Positions 16,093-24,315 of a stretch of 64,000 nt of DNA are shown in pieces. The stretch is from Amycolatopsis saalfeldensis (GTDB lineage Bacteria; Actinomycetota; Actinomycetes; Mycobacteriales; Pseudonocardiaceae): contig NZ_FOEF01000011.1 in the NCBI RefSeq assembly GCF_900110575.1, positions 1 to 64,000 on the forward strand, read 5' to 3'. The notes under the pieces were generated by a model. That model made no database searches and had not been told where the DNA came from. It was given only the letters and a program-made list of their open reading frames with translations. Numbering within the stretch: position 1 is the first letter of the stretch; each line of letters starts with the position of its first letter. The translations under genes and the position numbers were made by a program.

Positions 16093-18948
16093 GTGCTGGA
16101 GGGGTTCGCGTTCCACGACCTGCTGGCCGTCCCGCGCGGCGACGACCTCGCGGCCGGCGCCGACCGGCCCGACGAAACCGGCGGGCGCTCGCCGGCCCAG
16201 CTGTTCGCCGCGCTCACCGCCGCGCACGCCGACCTGCGGTTCCGCGGTCCGGACGCGGCGTTCGCCGTGGCCTGGGAGCGCCCGGCCGGCCGCCGCTCGC
16301 TGCGGGTCCTGGTCGGTGGCCGGCCACACTCGCCGGTCGCGCGCGCGACCTCGGACGGGATGGTCCCGGTGCTGTACCCGCCGGGCGGGCTCGGCCGGGC
16401 GGCGGACACCGCGGAGATCGCGGCCCGGTGGGCGGCGCTGCCGTCCTGGACGCGCTGCACCGGCGGCTCTGATCCACTGTGGACACCGCAGTCGGCCGAG
16501 GAGGCACCGGGCCGGGGCGGGTTCGACGACTACGTCGCCCACATGCCCGGCGCGTTCGCCTGGCTGGTCGTGGCCGAGCCCGTGGCCGGCGACGCGATCG
16601 ACCGCGAGCTGCTCGGGCTGGAAACCACGATGCCCCGGCTGCGTCAGCGGGAGAACTCGGAGCCGGACCGGATCGCCTTGCTGCGCGCGGAAGGCCGTTA
16701 CCGGGAGCTGTCACGCGCGCAGCCGGCCGGCTTGTGGACGGTGCACGTCCTGGTCGGCGGCCCGGACGAGGCTGCGACGCGCGCGGCGGCGGCGTTGCTG
16801 TGCAGCGCCAGCGATCTCGACGCCCTGCCGTACGTGCTGACACCGGGCGCCGACTGCGCCGGGTTCGCCGCCGTGTGGGACAAGCCCGTCGAGAACGGTG
16901 CGCTGAGTTCGCCGTTCCGGGCGACCGGCGAACTGGTCGCGGCCATCGCCCGGCCGCCGCGCCGGGAGCTGCCGGGGATCCGGATGACCGAGCCGCCGCT
17001 GTTCGACGTCACGCCGGAATTCGACGGCGACATCCCCCTGGGCACGGTGCTCGACGACGCCGATCAGCCGGTCGGGGAGTTCGGCGTCGCGCTGGACACG
17101 CTCAACCGGCACACCTTCGTCGCCGGGGCCACCGGCTCGGGCAAGTCCCAGACCGTGCGGCACCTCCTGGAAGGACTGCACCACGCCGGGGTGCCGTGGC
17201 TGGTGATCGAACCGGCGAAGGCCGAGTACGCCGCGATGGCCGGGCGGCTCGGCCCGGACGGCCCGGTGACCGTGATCCGGCCGGGCGACCCCACGGCGTA
17301 CCCCGCGGGGCTGAACCCGCTGGAGCCCGCCGCCGGTTTCCCGTTGCAGACGCATCTGGATCTCGTCCGCGCGCTGTTCCTGGCCGCCTTTGACGCCGAC
17401 GAGCCGTTTCCGCAGGTCCTGGCCCAGGCGTTGACCCGCTGCTACACCGAGCAGGGCTGGGACCCGGTGACCGGGCAGGTGCGCGGGCGGGCCGGCCCGG
17501 TGAAGTACCCGAGTCTCGGCGACCTCCAGGCGAGCGCGATCGAGGTGGTGAAGGGCATCGGCTACGGCAAGGAGGTCTCCGACAACGTCCGCGGTTTCGT
17601 CGACGTCCGGATCGGCTCGCTGCGGCTCGGCACCCCCGGCCGGTTCTTCGAGGGCGGGCACCCGCTGGACGTCGCGGAGCTGTTGCGCGGCAACGTCGTG
17701 CTGGAGATCGAGGACATCGGGTCCGACGCCGACAAGGCGTTTTTCATCGGCGCGGTGCTGATCCGGCTGTTCGAGCACCTGCGCGTCCACCATCAGCCCG
17801 GCTCGCGCGGGCTGAAGCACGTGCTGGTGCTGGAGGAGGCGCACCGGCTCCTGAAGCGCGCCGAGCCGGGCAGCCCGGCCGAGCACGCGGTGGAGCTGTT
17901 CACGTCGATGCTGGCGGAGATCCGCGCGTACGGCGAGGGAATCATTGTCGCCGAACAGATTCCCGGCAAAATCGTGCCGGACGTCATCAAGAACACCGCG
18001 TGCAAGATCCTGCACCGGCTGCCCGCCGAAGACGACCGGCTCGCCGTCGGCGCCACGATGAACCTGAGCGAGGCGCAGTCGCGACACGTCGTGACGCTGC
18101 CGCCGGGCCGGGCCGCGGTGTTCACCGATGGCATGGACCGGCCGTTGCGGCTCCTGATGCCGTTGAACGAAGGTGCCGAGGATGCTGCCTCGGTCTCGAA
18201 GGCGCCGGCCGTGGTGGCGCGGCGAAGTGTCGCTTGTGGACCGTTGTGCGGCGCTTCGCCCTGCACGCTGGGGCAGCTGAGTGAGGCCGTCCACCGTGCC
18301 GATGAGAACCCTCGGCTGGTGCTGTGGCTGGAATTGCTGACGGTCGCCCACATCACCGGCCGCCGGGCGCCCGATCCGGACCCGGCGTGGATCTCCTCGC
18401 TTCGTCGTGCTTTTGAAGACCAGACGTTGGAATGTGCGGTGGCGCACCGTATCCAGGCGGCTGTTGACGCACGGTACGCGGGCATCGCCGAGTACAACGC
18501 GCCTGGGGAGTTCATCGCGCATCTGGCCGCGAGCGCGTGGCGGACGCTCCGAGGGGAACCGCATGGTTGTGACGTCCCCGAAGTCCGTTGGCAGGCAGGC
18601 ACTTACCGCTGGTTCGACGTCAAACGCGCGTTGAAGACCCCCGGCGACGGACCGCATCCCGACACCGCCGCGTGGGCCGAGCGCGGGTTGATCCTGGACG
18701 GGCACACGCGGGCCGAGCAGCTGGTCGAGCTGGCCGACCGTCCGGACTACTGGCGCGACGACAACGCGACGGTGCTGGGCACGGCTCGTCCGGCGTTGAT
18801 CGAGGTCGCCGTCCGGAAGCTCAGTGGGACAAGGGATCCCGGCACGCAGCTGCCGCGCGATCCCGGCGCCCGTCTGATGCACGCCGCCCGTTTCCTCAAC
18901 CTGCCGAACAAGTGGGCGGTCGCGGTCCTGAAAGTGGGGAAATCGTGA
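16093..18948 (+). CDS. HerA/FtsK-like DUF87 ATPase
   Basis: A 951-residue ATPase. The N-terminal 330 residues form a variable domain. The motor domain begins at TLNRHTFVAGATGSGKS, with Walker A at residues 345-352 (Lys351), VIEPAKAEY soon after, and Walker B VLVLEEAH at 577-584 (Glu581/Glu582). GIIVAEQIPGKIVPDVIKNT is the sensor region typical of HerA-type ATPases. A C-terminal extension of about 250 residues holds a Cys cluster (CGPLCGASPC) and helices. HerA/FtsK proteins form hexamers that move DNA or protein. No NurA nuclease, SIR2 or relaxase is nearby, so a DNA-repair or conjugation role is not supported by context. It lies between the pseudo-ATPase and two small coupled genes; its stop overlaps the next start (GTGA). 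Confidence 0.9.
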   Translation: MLEGFAFHDLLAVPRGDDLAAGADRPDETGGRSPAQLFAALTAAHADLRFRGPDAAFAVAWERPAGRRSLRVLVGGRPHSPVARATSDGMVPVLYPPGGLGRAADTAEIAARWAALPSWTRCTGGSDPLWTPQSAEEAPGRGGFDDYVAHMPGAFAWLVVAEPVAGDAIDRELLGLETTMPRLRQRENSEPDRIALLRAEGRYRELSRAQPAGLWTVHVLVGGPDEAATRAAAALLCSASDLDALPYVLTPGADCAGFAAVWDKPVENGALSSPFRATGELVAAIARPPRRELPGIRMTEPPLFDVTPEFDGDIPLGTVLDDADQPVGEFGVALDTLNRHTFVAGATGSGKSQTVRHLLEGLHHAGVPWLVIEPAKAEYAAMAGRLGPDGPVTVIRPGDPTAYPAGLNPLEPAAGFPLQTHLDLVRALFLAAFDADEPFPQVLAQALTRCYTEQGWDPVTGQVRGRAGPVKYPSLGDLQASAIEVVKGIGYGKEVSDNVRGFVDVRIGSLRLGTPGRFFEGGHPLDVAELLRGNVVLEIEDIGSDADKAFFIGAVLIRLFEHLRVHHQPGSRGLKHVLVLEEAHRLLKRAEPGSPAEHAVELFTSMLAEIRAYGEGIIVAEQIPGKIVPDVIKNTACKILHRLPAEDDRLAVGATMNLSEAQSRHVVTLPPGRAAVFTDGMDRPLRLLMPLNEGAEDAASVSKAPAVVARRSVACGPLCGASPCTLGQLSEAVHRADENPRLVLWLELLTVAHITGRRAPDPDPAWISSLRRAFEDQTLECAVAHRIQAAVDARYAGIAEYNAPGEFIAHLAASAWRTLRGEPHGCDVPEVRWQAGTYRWFDVKRALKTPGDGPHPDTAAWAERGLILDGHTRAEQLVELADRPDYWRDDNATVLGTARPALIEVAVRKLSGTRDPGTQLPRDPGARLMHAARFLNLPNKWAVAVLKVGKS

Positions 18949-19244
18949 ACGAAACCGGCGATCTCGAATCCCCGGCCGGTGACGGCTCCTCGGACGAGGT
19001 CGACCACGCCCCGGGCCCGCAGGAAGCCGAGGACGAGCCCGCCTCGGGTGAGGAACATGCGGCCCGGCAGGAAGTCCGGGCTGGGCTGATCGGCGAGACA
19101 GCGAGCACCGTCGGGGGCGACGTGGTCGGCGCCGTCATGCCGGCCGTGCTGGATGCCTACAAGAACCGGGAGCACCTCAAGATCCAGGGCGAGGCCCTGT
19201 TCGAGAGGGTGAAGCGGAAGCTGGGCGGGAAGAGCGGCGAATGA
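18945..19244 (+). CDS. Small acidic protein coupled to the HerA-like ATPase
   Basis: A 99-residue protein starting at GTG 18945 inside the end of the ATPase gene (GTGA overlap), which decides the start. The first 45 residues are acidic and disordered (EAEDEPASGEE). Residues 55-75 are a weakly hydrophobic, Gly/Ala/Val-rich helix (STVGGDVVGAVMPAVLDAY) and the tail is basic (ERVKRKLGGK). No family was recognised. The stop overlaps the start of the next gene (ATGA), so three consecutive genes are translationally coupled. It is probably a structural or adaptor subunit. Confidence 0.68.
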   Translation: MNETGDLESPAGDGSSDEVDHAPGPQEAEDEPASGEEHAARQEVRAGLIGETASTVGGDVVGAVMPAVLDAYKNREHLKIQGEALFERVKRKLGGKSGE

Positions 19245-21238
19245 GCGAGACGAACGACGGACCGACGGAAAGCGACGAGCCGGAAACCCCCGAGGACGAC
19301 AGCCGGAGCGACGAGCCGGAGCCTTCGGATGGCGACGGCCCCCAGGAAGCGGACGACGAAGACGACTCCCCGGACGACGGCGATGCTCCGCCGGCGTCGG
19401 ATCAGCCGTCGGACGAGGCCCCACCCGGCGACGGCCCCCAGGAGGCGGACGACGAGTCCGGAGATCAAGGTGACGATCGGCCGGATGACGAGGCTTCGGC
19501 CGAGGGCCCGCGCGAAGCGGACGACAAGCCCCCGGACGAGGACCGGCCCGAGGCCGACGATTCCGCGGAGGACACTGAGGACACTGGGGACCGCGCCGAG
19601 GCTGACGATCGAGCCGACGACGCCGATGCTCCCGCCGACGAAGGCGAGGCCGCCGACGATCGGGCCGACGAAGAGGATCGTGCGGATACCGAGACCGACG
19701 ACAATGATCGCGCCGAGGCTGACGATCAGCCCGACGAAGAGGACGCAGCGCAAGACGAAGCCGACACCGAAGCCGAGGACGCCGACCGACAGGCCGACGA
19801 GGACGACCGCGCCGACGCCGAAGCCGAGGACGCTGATCGAGCCGAGGCCGAGGACCGCGAGACCGACGACGCACAGGACGACGCCGACCGCCGCTCCGAC
19901 GACGAGCAAGCCGACGACGCTGAGCGAGCCGAAGACGCCGAAGCTGACGACGCCGACGAACGAGCCAACGACGCCGAGCGAACTGACGACGCCGACGATG
20001 CTGAGGCTGACGACGCCGACGAACGAGGCGAGGAGAACGCGGATCCGGACGACCCGAACAACCCGCCGCCCCCGGACAACCCACCGCCACCAGACGATCC
20101 GCCGCCGCCAGAGGACCCACCGCCACCGGATGACACGGAGAGCGATCGGAAACCGCCCGAGGATGAGGGGCTTGAGCGGGAGTTGAGGCCGCGGGGCCGG
20201 ATGTGGGAGGGCTCCTGGAACTCCGCGGAGGCGCAGCCCCGCATTGAGCAGCTCGCCGCGCAGCAGGAAGCCATCGTCATCGTGTCGACGGCCGGGGGGA
20301 CCGAGTCGGCGGTGCGGACGCAACCGGCCGAGCAGCTGCGGGCCGGGTCCGGAGGCACCCAGTCAGCCGAGCATCAACGAACCAGCACCGACCAAGCCCG
20401 GCCCGAGCAAACCCAACCAGCCGAACAACAGCGAACCAGCACCGAGCAAACCCAGCCCGAGCAACGCCAACCGGCCGAACAACAGCGGACCCGGCTCGAG
20501 CAGACCCAACCGGCCGATCAGCAGGGGGCCAGGCCCGAACGCACCCAACCGGCCGATCAGCAGCGGGCCAGGCCGGAACAGACCCAGCCGGCCGAGCAGC
20601 GGCAGGCCCAAGCGGTGGCCGAGCGGCGACCCGGCAACGAAGGCGCCGGGCGGCAGCCGACCGAAACGGTCGCCCAAGGCAGGCAACCCGACGAAGCCGG
20701 GCAGCGGGAGGCCCCCGGTCCGTTTGACGGGGGGTTCAGCTCCAGGACCGGGGAACTCAGCCTGGACCGGGACGCGCCGAACGAGAGCAACGTGCCACAA
20801 CGTGAACACGACGCCGGGGACGTGACCGTCGGGCCCTGGAACACCGACATGGACGCATACCAGGACTACGCCAAGAACGAGAAGACCGGCGACTGGGAAC
20901 CCGCCCGGCCGGAGACCGACCTGGAGAGCGAGAAACGCAACGAGAAGGCGCTCGAAACGTTCAAGGGTGAGGAGACCGGCGGGGAGATCCTCGCCAAGGA
21001 TGGTCAGGATCTCGTCGAGGCCGGGATGAAGCACGTTGAGGCCGCGGAGGCCAGAAACGAGCACAAGGAACAGCAGCAGCACCCGACCGAGCAGACGAAG
21101 ACCAGTCAGGAACAGCCACGCTACGAGCCGGCCGACTCCCAGCTGCCGTCCACTCCGGAGATGGTGGGCTCCCTGGCCATGACCGTGGTGGCGGTGGCGG
21201 CCTTGGTGAGGCAGTGGATCGCCGAGCGGCGCGGGTGA
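19241..21238 (+). CDS. Large acidic intrinsically disordered protein with C-terminal membrane anchor
   Basis: A 665-residue protein of extreme composition. Residues 1-265 are mostly Asp, Glu and Ala with ADD(R/E), DADE and EADD repeats. Residues 266-300 are a run of PPPP(D/E) blocks. Residues 340-450 are Gln/Thr/Pro-rich repeats of the type EQTQPAEQQR. Only residues 500-600 look semi-ordered, including VTVGPWNTDMDAYQDYAKNEK. The last 25 residues include one hydrophobic helix (VGSLAMTVVAVAALV) followed by a basic end, so it is probably tail-anchored with the acidic part in the cytoplasm. ATG at 19241 overlaps the previous stop. Function is unknown; an entropic brush, scaffold or condensate-forming partner of the HerA-like complex is a guess. 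Confidence 0.72.
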   Translation: MSETNDGPTESDEPETPEDDSRSDEPEPSDGDGPQEADDEDDSPDDGDAPPASDQPSDEAPPGDGPQEADDESGDQGDDRPDDEASAEGPREADDKPPDEDRPEADDSAEDTEDTGDRAEADDRADDADAPADEGEAADDRADEEDRADTETDDNDRAEADDQPDEEDAAQDEADTEAEDADRQADEDDRADAEAEDADRAEAEDRETDDAQDDADRRSDDEQADDAERAEDAEADDADERANDAERTDDADDAEADDADERGEENADPDDPNNPPPPDNPPPPDDPPPPEDPPPPDDTESDRKPPEDEGLERELRPRGRMWEGSWNSAEAQPRIEQLAAQQEAIVIVSTAGGTESAVRTQPAEQLRAGSGGTQSAEHQRTSTDQARPEQTQPAEQQRTSTEQTQPEQRQPAEQQRTRLEQTQPADQQGARPERTQPADQQRARPEQTQPAEQRQAQAVAERRPGNEGAGRQPTETVAQGRQPDEAGQREAPGPFDGGFSSRTGELSLDRDAPNESNVPQREHDAGDVTVGPWNTDMDAYQDYAKNEKTGDWEPARPETDLESEKRNEKALETFKGEETGGEILAKDGQDLVEAGMKHVEAAEARNEHKEQQQHPTEQTKTSQEQPRYEPADSQLPSTPEMVGSLAMTVVAVAALVRQWIAERRG

Positions 21239-21338
21239 TCGGGGCCGGCGCGGCGGGGAAGCCGCCGGCAGCACGAGAGAAGCTCTGCGGATGAGCGGAT
21301 CGGCTTGATGGCCGCGTCGGCGGTCCGTGCGTTCGCGA

Positions 21339-21344
21339 GATAAT
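21339..21344 (+). promoter_or_regulatory. Putative -10 element of a leaderless promoter (GATAAT)
   Basis: GATAAT differs from TATAAT by one base and ends seven bases before the ATG at 21352, with no ribosome site between. It supports a leaderless start for the lipoprotein gene ahead of its repeat array. Confidence 0.5.
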
Positions 21345-21351
21345 CACGGCC

Positions 21352-22536
21352 ATGGTGACGACATGCTGCCAGGCTCGGCCCGGTCCAGCAGGGCGCGCGA
21401 GGCCCGGTCCGGCGCGGCGCAGCGCGCAAGGCCGGGGCCGGCGCGGCGCGCGAGGCCGACTCCGGCACAGCGCGCAAGGCTGGATCCGAGGCGGCGCGCA
21501 AGGCCCGGTCCGGCACAGCGCGCGAGGCCGACTCCGGCACAGCGCGCAAGGCTGGATCCGAGGCGGCGCGCAAGGCCCGGTCCGGCACAGCGCGCGAGGC
21601 CGACTCCGGCACAGCGCGCAAGGCTGGATCCGAGGCGGCGCGCAAGGCCCGGTCCGGCACAGCGCGCGAGGCCGACTCCGGCACAGCGCGCAAGGCTGGA
21701 TCCGAGGCGGCGCGCGAGGCCCGGTCCGGCACAGCGCGCGAGGCCGACTCCGGCACAGCGCGCAAGGCTGGATCCGAGGCGGCGCGCGAGGCCCGGTCCG
21801 GCGCAGCGAGCGAGGCCCGGCGCGGCTCGGCGCGAGAGGCCGGCTCCGGCGCGGCGCGCGAGCGGTCGCGGGTGGTGTCTCGGCGGTGCTGGGCTTGTGC
21901 CTGCTGGCCGGCTGCTCGGACAGCCCACCGGATCCGCCGACAGCGCCGACAGCGCCGACAGCGCAACCGACCAGCACCGGTCCGGTGTTCACGCCACCGG
22001 ACGAGGCTTGCCGCGGTGGCAAGCCGTTCGAGTCGGCCAGCCCGGCCTACGCGGGGGCGGGCCCGCACAAGCTCATCGGGTTCCAGGCGCGTGATTACGA
22101 TCAGGCCGTCCGGTATTTTCCGCCGGACGAGCCGGCGCTCCCGGCCGAGTGGGCGGGTTCGCCAGGGGCGTCCCCGGACACCGGGGTGTTCCTCCCGCTG
22201 AAAACCGGTGAGGCGTACTCGCAGGCCCAGCTGGCATTGTGCATGTCCGACCCGCACATCACCGGACGGCCGGTCGGCGTCTGCTCCTACACCGGCGAGG
22301 ACACGCCGAACCAGCCCGGCTCGCCGACCGAGGTGATCTCGGCCTATTACGACTTCGTCGTGTACGAGCTGAAAACCGGGCGGCGCGTGACTTCGTTCCG
22401 CATCGACGGTCAAGGCGCGGACCACTGCCCGAAGCAGATCAGCGGTGGCATCCAGCACGTCGCCCAGGGCTTCGACGACGCCGCCCTGGCCGATCGGCTG
22501 CGTGGTCTGGTGGAAGGACCGGCCCCCACCCGATAG
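21352..22536 (+). CDS. Putative lipoprotein with an Arg-rich repeat array before the lipobox
   Basis: The C-terminal 210 residues look like an ordinary secreted lipoprotein: hydrophobic GGVSAVLGLCLLAGC with a lipobox (LAGC), a Pro/Thr linker, then a globular domain with four cysteines and YYDFVVYELKTGRRV. In the same frame the only usable starts are ATG 21352 and GTG 21355, upstream of about 165 Arg/Gly/Ala-rich residues encoded by 72-bp repeats, so the lipobox would sit near residue 190. That is far too deep for a normal signal peptide unless the repeat expanded inside its basic region. No start codon exists in this frame between the repeats and the lipobox. Function is unknown. The gene lies 113 bp after the acidic protein gene. 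Confidence 0.55.
   Translation: MVTTCCQARPGPAGRARPGPARRSAQGRGRRGARGRLRHSAQGWIRGGAQGPVRHSARGRLRHSAQGWIRGGAQGPVRHSARGRLRHSAQGWIRGGAQGPVRHSARGRLRHSAQGWIRGGARGPVRHSARGRLRHSAQGWIRGGARGPVRRSERGPARLGARGRLRRGARAVAGGVSAVLGLCLLAGCSDSPPDPPTAPTAPTAQPTSTGPVFTPPDEACRGGKPFESASPAYAGAGPHKLIGFQARDYDQAVRYFPPDEPALPAEWAGSPGASPDTGVFLPLKTGEAYSQAQLALCMSDPHITGRPVGVCSYTGEDTPNQPGSPTEVISAYYDFVVYELKTGRRVTSFRIDGQGADHCPKQISGGIQHVAQGFDDAALADRLRGLVEGPAPTR
21420..21866. repeat. 72-bp tandem repeat array
   Basis: The GGATCC-containing unit recurs at exactly 72-bp intervals (21482, 21554, 21626, 21698, 21770), with diverged partial units on both sides. The period is 24 codons and contains no stop in any of the three forward frames. 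In the lipoprotein frame it reads as an Arg/His/Gly-rich peptide; in the +1 frame it reads as a charge-balanced Ala/Lys/Glu/Ser peptide, but that frame lacks a start codon. The near-identity of the central copies suggests recent expansion. Confidence 0.9.
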
Positions 22537-22550
22537 GGGACGGCCGCCGC

Positions 22551-23246
22551 TCAGCTCGGCGAGTCAGCGTCACCGACTCCGACCACCGCCACGGCCGCCT
22601 GCCGCCGCTCGACCAGGGAACGCAGAACGGCCATGGTAGTTCCGGTGGTGACGTCGACGGCGGTCGTCAGGCCCAGCACCACGGTCCGCGTCCGATCGAC
22701 GAGTCCGCCGTCGTCGGAAGGGATCCACCAGCGAGCGAGCGGGGCGCCGCCGGCCTCGTAGGAGACGGTCAGCGTTCCCTGGCCGAGCACCGCGGTGAAA
22801 CCCGAGGGCATGGGGAGCGGATCGAGGCTGCCGGTCCGCATCCCCGCCCGCAGGAACACGTCCAGGCTCCCCAGCCGCCAGCCGGTCCCGGTCGCGGCCA
22901 GCAAGGCCGCCTCGCAGGTCGGGTTGACCAGGAAGACCAGCGCTCCGGTGCCGGGGACCGCGAAACCGCCGGACCGCCAGCTCGGCGAGCCGGCGAACCG
23001 CGGCAACTGCTCCACTGCCTCCCAGCGAGAATCCTGGCACCCGGCGTGGTGCAGCGTGGCTTCGGCGACCCCGGCGCACTCGGCGATCACCAGCGCCGGG
23101 CGCCGCGGGCCCAGCGCTCGGCCGCAGGTCTGGCAGTCGACAATCCACAGGTTCGCCGTCAGCTCGGCCAGAAACTCGTCGTCCAGCCGCGCACGGATCA
23201 CTTTGTCGATCTTCAGCCGCTGCGCCCGGCGAAGCCCTCGAGCCAC
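22551..23246 (-). CDS. Hypothetical protein with a CxxC/HHxxC motif
   Basis: A 231-residue soluble protein starting at GTG 23246 after a strong GGAGGTGG site. Residues 36-70 hold DCQTCGRAL and LHHAGC, which could bind one metal ion. The rest is alpha/beta with no recognised family. It converges on the lipoprotein gene with a gap of only 14 bp and lies 18 bp downstream of the DUF1772 gene on the same strand, so it may be the last gene of that operon. It could equally belong to the unknown gene set on its left. Confidence 0.62.
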   Translation of the reverse strand: MARGLRRAQRLKIDKVIRARLDDEFLAELTANLWIVDCQTCGRALGPRRPALVIAECAGVAEATLHHAGCQDSRWEAVEQLPRFAGSPSWRSGGFAVPGTGALVFLVNPTCEAALLAATGTGWRLGSLDVFLRAGMRTGSLDPLPMPSGFTAVLGQGTLTVSYEAGGAPLARWWIPSDDGGLVDRTRTVVLGLTTAVDVTTGTTMAVLRSLVERRQAAVAVVGVGDADSPS

Positions 23247-23264
23247 TGTGCACCACCTCCGCGG

Positions 23265-23795
23265 CTATCGAACCACAGCTCCCGGGTCTCGCCGCGCCGT
23301 CAGGCAGCCGAACGCGAGGACGGCGGCCACGGTGCGCACCGCGTGGGCGAGTTGCCAGCGGTCGCGGATGGCCGCCCAGTCCGGCGGTGGCGTCGCCCAG
23401 CTGTGCTGCGCGGCGTTGATCGGCAGGTTGACGGCGAAGGTCAGGACGAACACCGACACCAGCAGCAGCAAGGCGAACACCGGCAGCCAGCGGGCGGCGC
23501 CGCCGAGCGGGAACCTCGCTGCCGCCACGATCGCGGTGGCGACGGCGGCGGGGATCAGCAGGACGGTGGCCAGAACGTCCAACCCGATCAGCTCGACGTG
23601 CCGCACCTCGGTGTACACGGCCCCGTCGGCCGTGCGCATCGAAAGCTCCAGCACCAGCACGGTGACGAGGAACCCGGCGAAGAGACCGGCGAACGTCAGG
23701 CTCACGAAGCGGGCCACCGCGAGCAACACCCCTCCGCGCGACCGTGGCCGGGGCTGGGACTGGGCGACGGCCGGCGCGTCGATGCGTGCGGTCAC
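23265..23795 (-). CDS. DUF1772 family membrane protein
   Basis: A 176-residue protein with four membrane helices (about 25-47, 68-92, 98-120 and 150-168) and the conserved NLPIN...W motif followed by PPDWAAIRDRWQLAHAVRT, which defines the DUF1772/anthrone-oxygenase-like family. GTG at 23795 overlaps the stop of the nitroreductase-like gene (GTGA), so it is translationally coupled to it. Family members often sit with small redox or tailoring genes; a few fungal and bacterial relatives act as anthrone oxygenases. Substrate unknown. Confidence 0.85.
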   Translation of the reverse strand: MTARIDAPAVAQSQPRPRSRGGVLLAVARFVSLTFAGLFAGFLVTVLVLELSMRTADGAVYTEVRHVELIGLDVLATVLLIPAAVATAIVAAARFPLGGAARWLPVFALLLLVSVFVLTFAVNLPINAAQHSWATPPPDWAAIRDRWQLAHAVRTVAAVLAFGCLTARRDPGAVVR

Positions 23796-24235
23796 GCGGG
23801 ATCAACGCGGAACACCGCGATCCGCTGGGCCGCGGCGGCGACACCGTCCGGCGTGGGCTCCTCGGCCAGCCCGGTCGTCACGAAGCGGTTGCCGACGCTG
23901 GCCGGGCTGCCGGTCACGAGTTCGCGCAGCAACGGGCCGCGCTCGTCGACCGGCACCTCGGTCAGCCGGGCCGTCGAAGCCTTCCGGCCGCGGGTCAGCG
24001 TGACGGTGTCCGCCGCCCGGGCGTTGGCGACCCACGCGGCCTTCGGGAACGCCTGGAAGATGTACCGGCCGCCGTGCAGCTTGTTCACCGCGATGGGGAA
24101 GGTGAGCATCCTCCCGCTGCGGCGCCCCTTCACGGTCAGCAGCTGCATCGGGCCGAAGGCGATGCCGACCCGTTGCAGGCCGACGACGACCTTGTTGAAG
24201 GTGTTGGTCCGGTTCCGGTAGGTGTTCTCGTCCAC
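23792..24235 (-). CDS. F420-dependent nitroreductase-like protein (Ddn/DUF385 family)
   Basis: A 147-residue split-barrel protein of the deazaflavin-dependent nitroreductase family: TVKGRRSGRML, the variant of the usual (T)xGRKSG(x)xR block, is followed by a Gly-rich strand (HGGRYIFQAFPK) and VANARAADTVTL. The GTG start at 24235 has a GGGAGA ribosome site. It heads an operon with the DUF1772 gene. Family enzymes use coenzyme F420 to reduce quinones, nitro groups or enones; the name is by family and the substrate is unknown. A long dyad operator lies directly upstream. Confidence 0.85.
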   Translation of the reverse strand: MDENTYRNRTNTFNKVVVGLQRVGIAFGPMQLLTVKGRRSGRMLTFPIAVNKLHGGRYIFQAFPKAAWVANARAADTVTLTRGRKASTARLTEVPVDERGPLLRELVTGSPASVGNRFVTTGLAEEPTPDGVAAAAQRIAVFRVDPA

Positions 24236-24286
24236 GAGCTTTCTCCCGTCCTCGAAGCCGGGCGGCCTCTCACGGGATCAATGTTA

Positions 24287-24315
24287 TATGACTTTCATAG
24301 TTTCTGTAAGTCATA
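24287..24315. promoter_or_regulatory. Operator-like dyad upstream of the F420-nitroreductase gene
   Basis: TATGACTT (24287-24294) and AAGTCATA (24308-24315) form a perfect 8-bp inverted repeat separated by 13 bp. On the minus strand the dyad overlaps a plausible promoter (CATATAAC at its left end). The same half-site, ATGACTT/AAGTCAT, occurs next to the MarR gene at 37613. Confidence 0.6.

Noticed and set aside
16093..18948. HerA-NurA or HerA-SIR2 type defence or repair pair
   Set aside because: No NurA-like nuclease or SIR2 domain is encoded next to the ATPase; the partner is a pseudo-ATPase membrane protein.
14130..18948. Integrative conjugative element transfer genes
   Set aside because: Although the fold resembles coupling proteins, no relaxase, integrase, replication gene or attachment-site repeats are visible within the window.
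19157..20323. A long open frame on the minus strand opposite the acidic protein, rich in Val, Leu and Gly and resembling a membrane protein
   Set aside because: It is the antisense image of GAC/GAG codons (read as GTC/CTC). The plus-strand frame has overlapping start/stop coupling with its neighbours and a sensible C-terminal anchor; the minus frame has neither a ribosome site nor a normal arrangement of helices.
21420..21866. CRISPR array
   Set aside because: The units are contiguous 72-bp direct repeats without unique spacers, within a coding frame; no cas genes are present.
21359..22201. Frame +1 across the 72-bp repeats, giving an Ala/Lys/Glu-rich peptide
   Set aside because: It has no start codon after the stop at 21356 and runs into an Arg-rich, non-protein-like tail after the repeats. 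The lipobox frame is continuous and has an ATG with a promoter-like hexamer.
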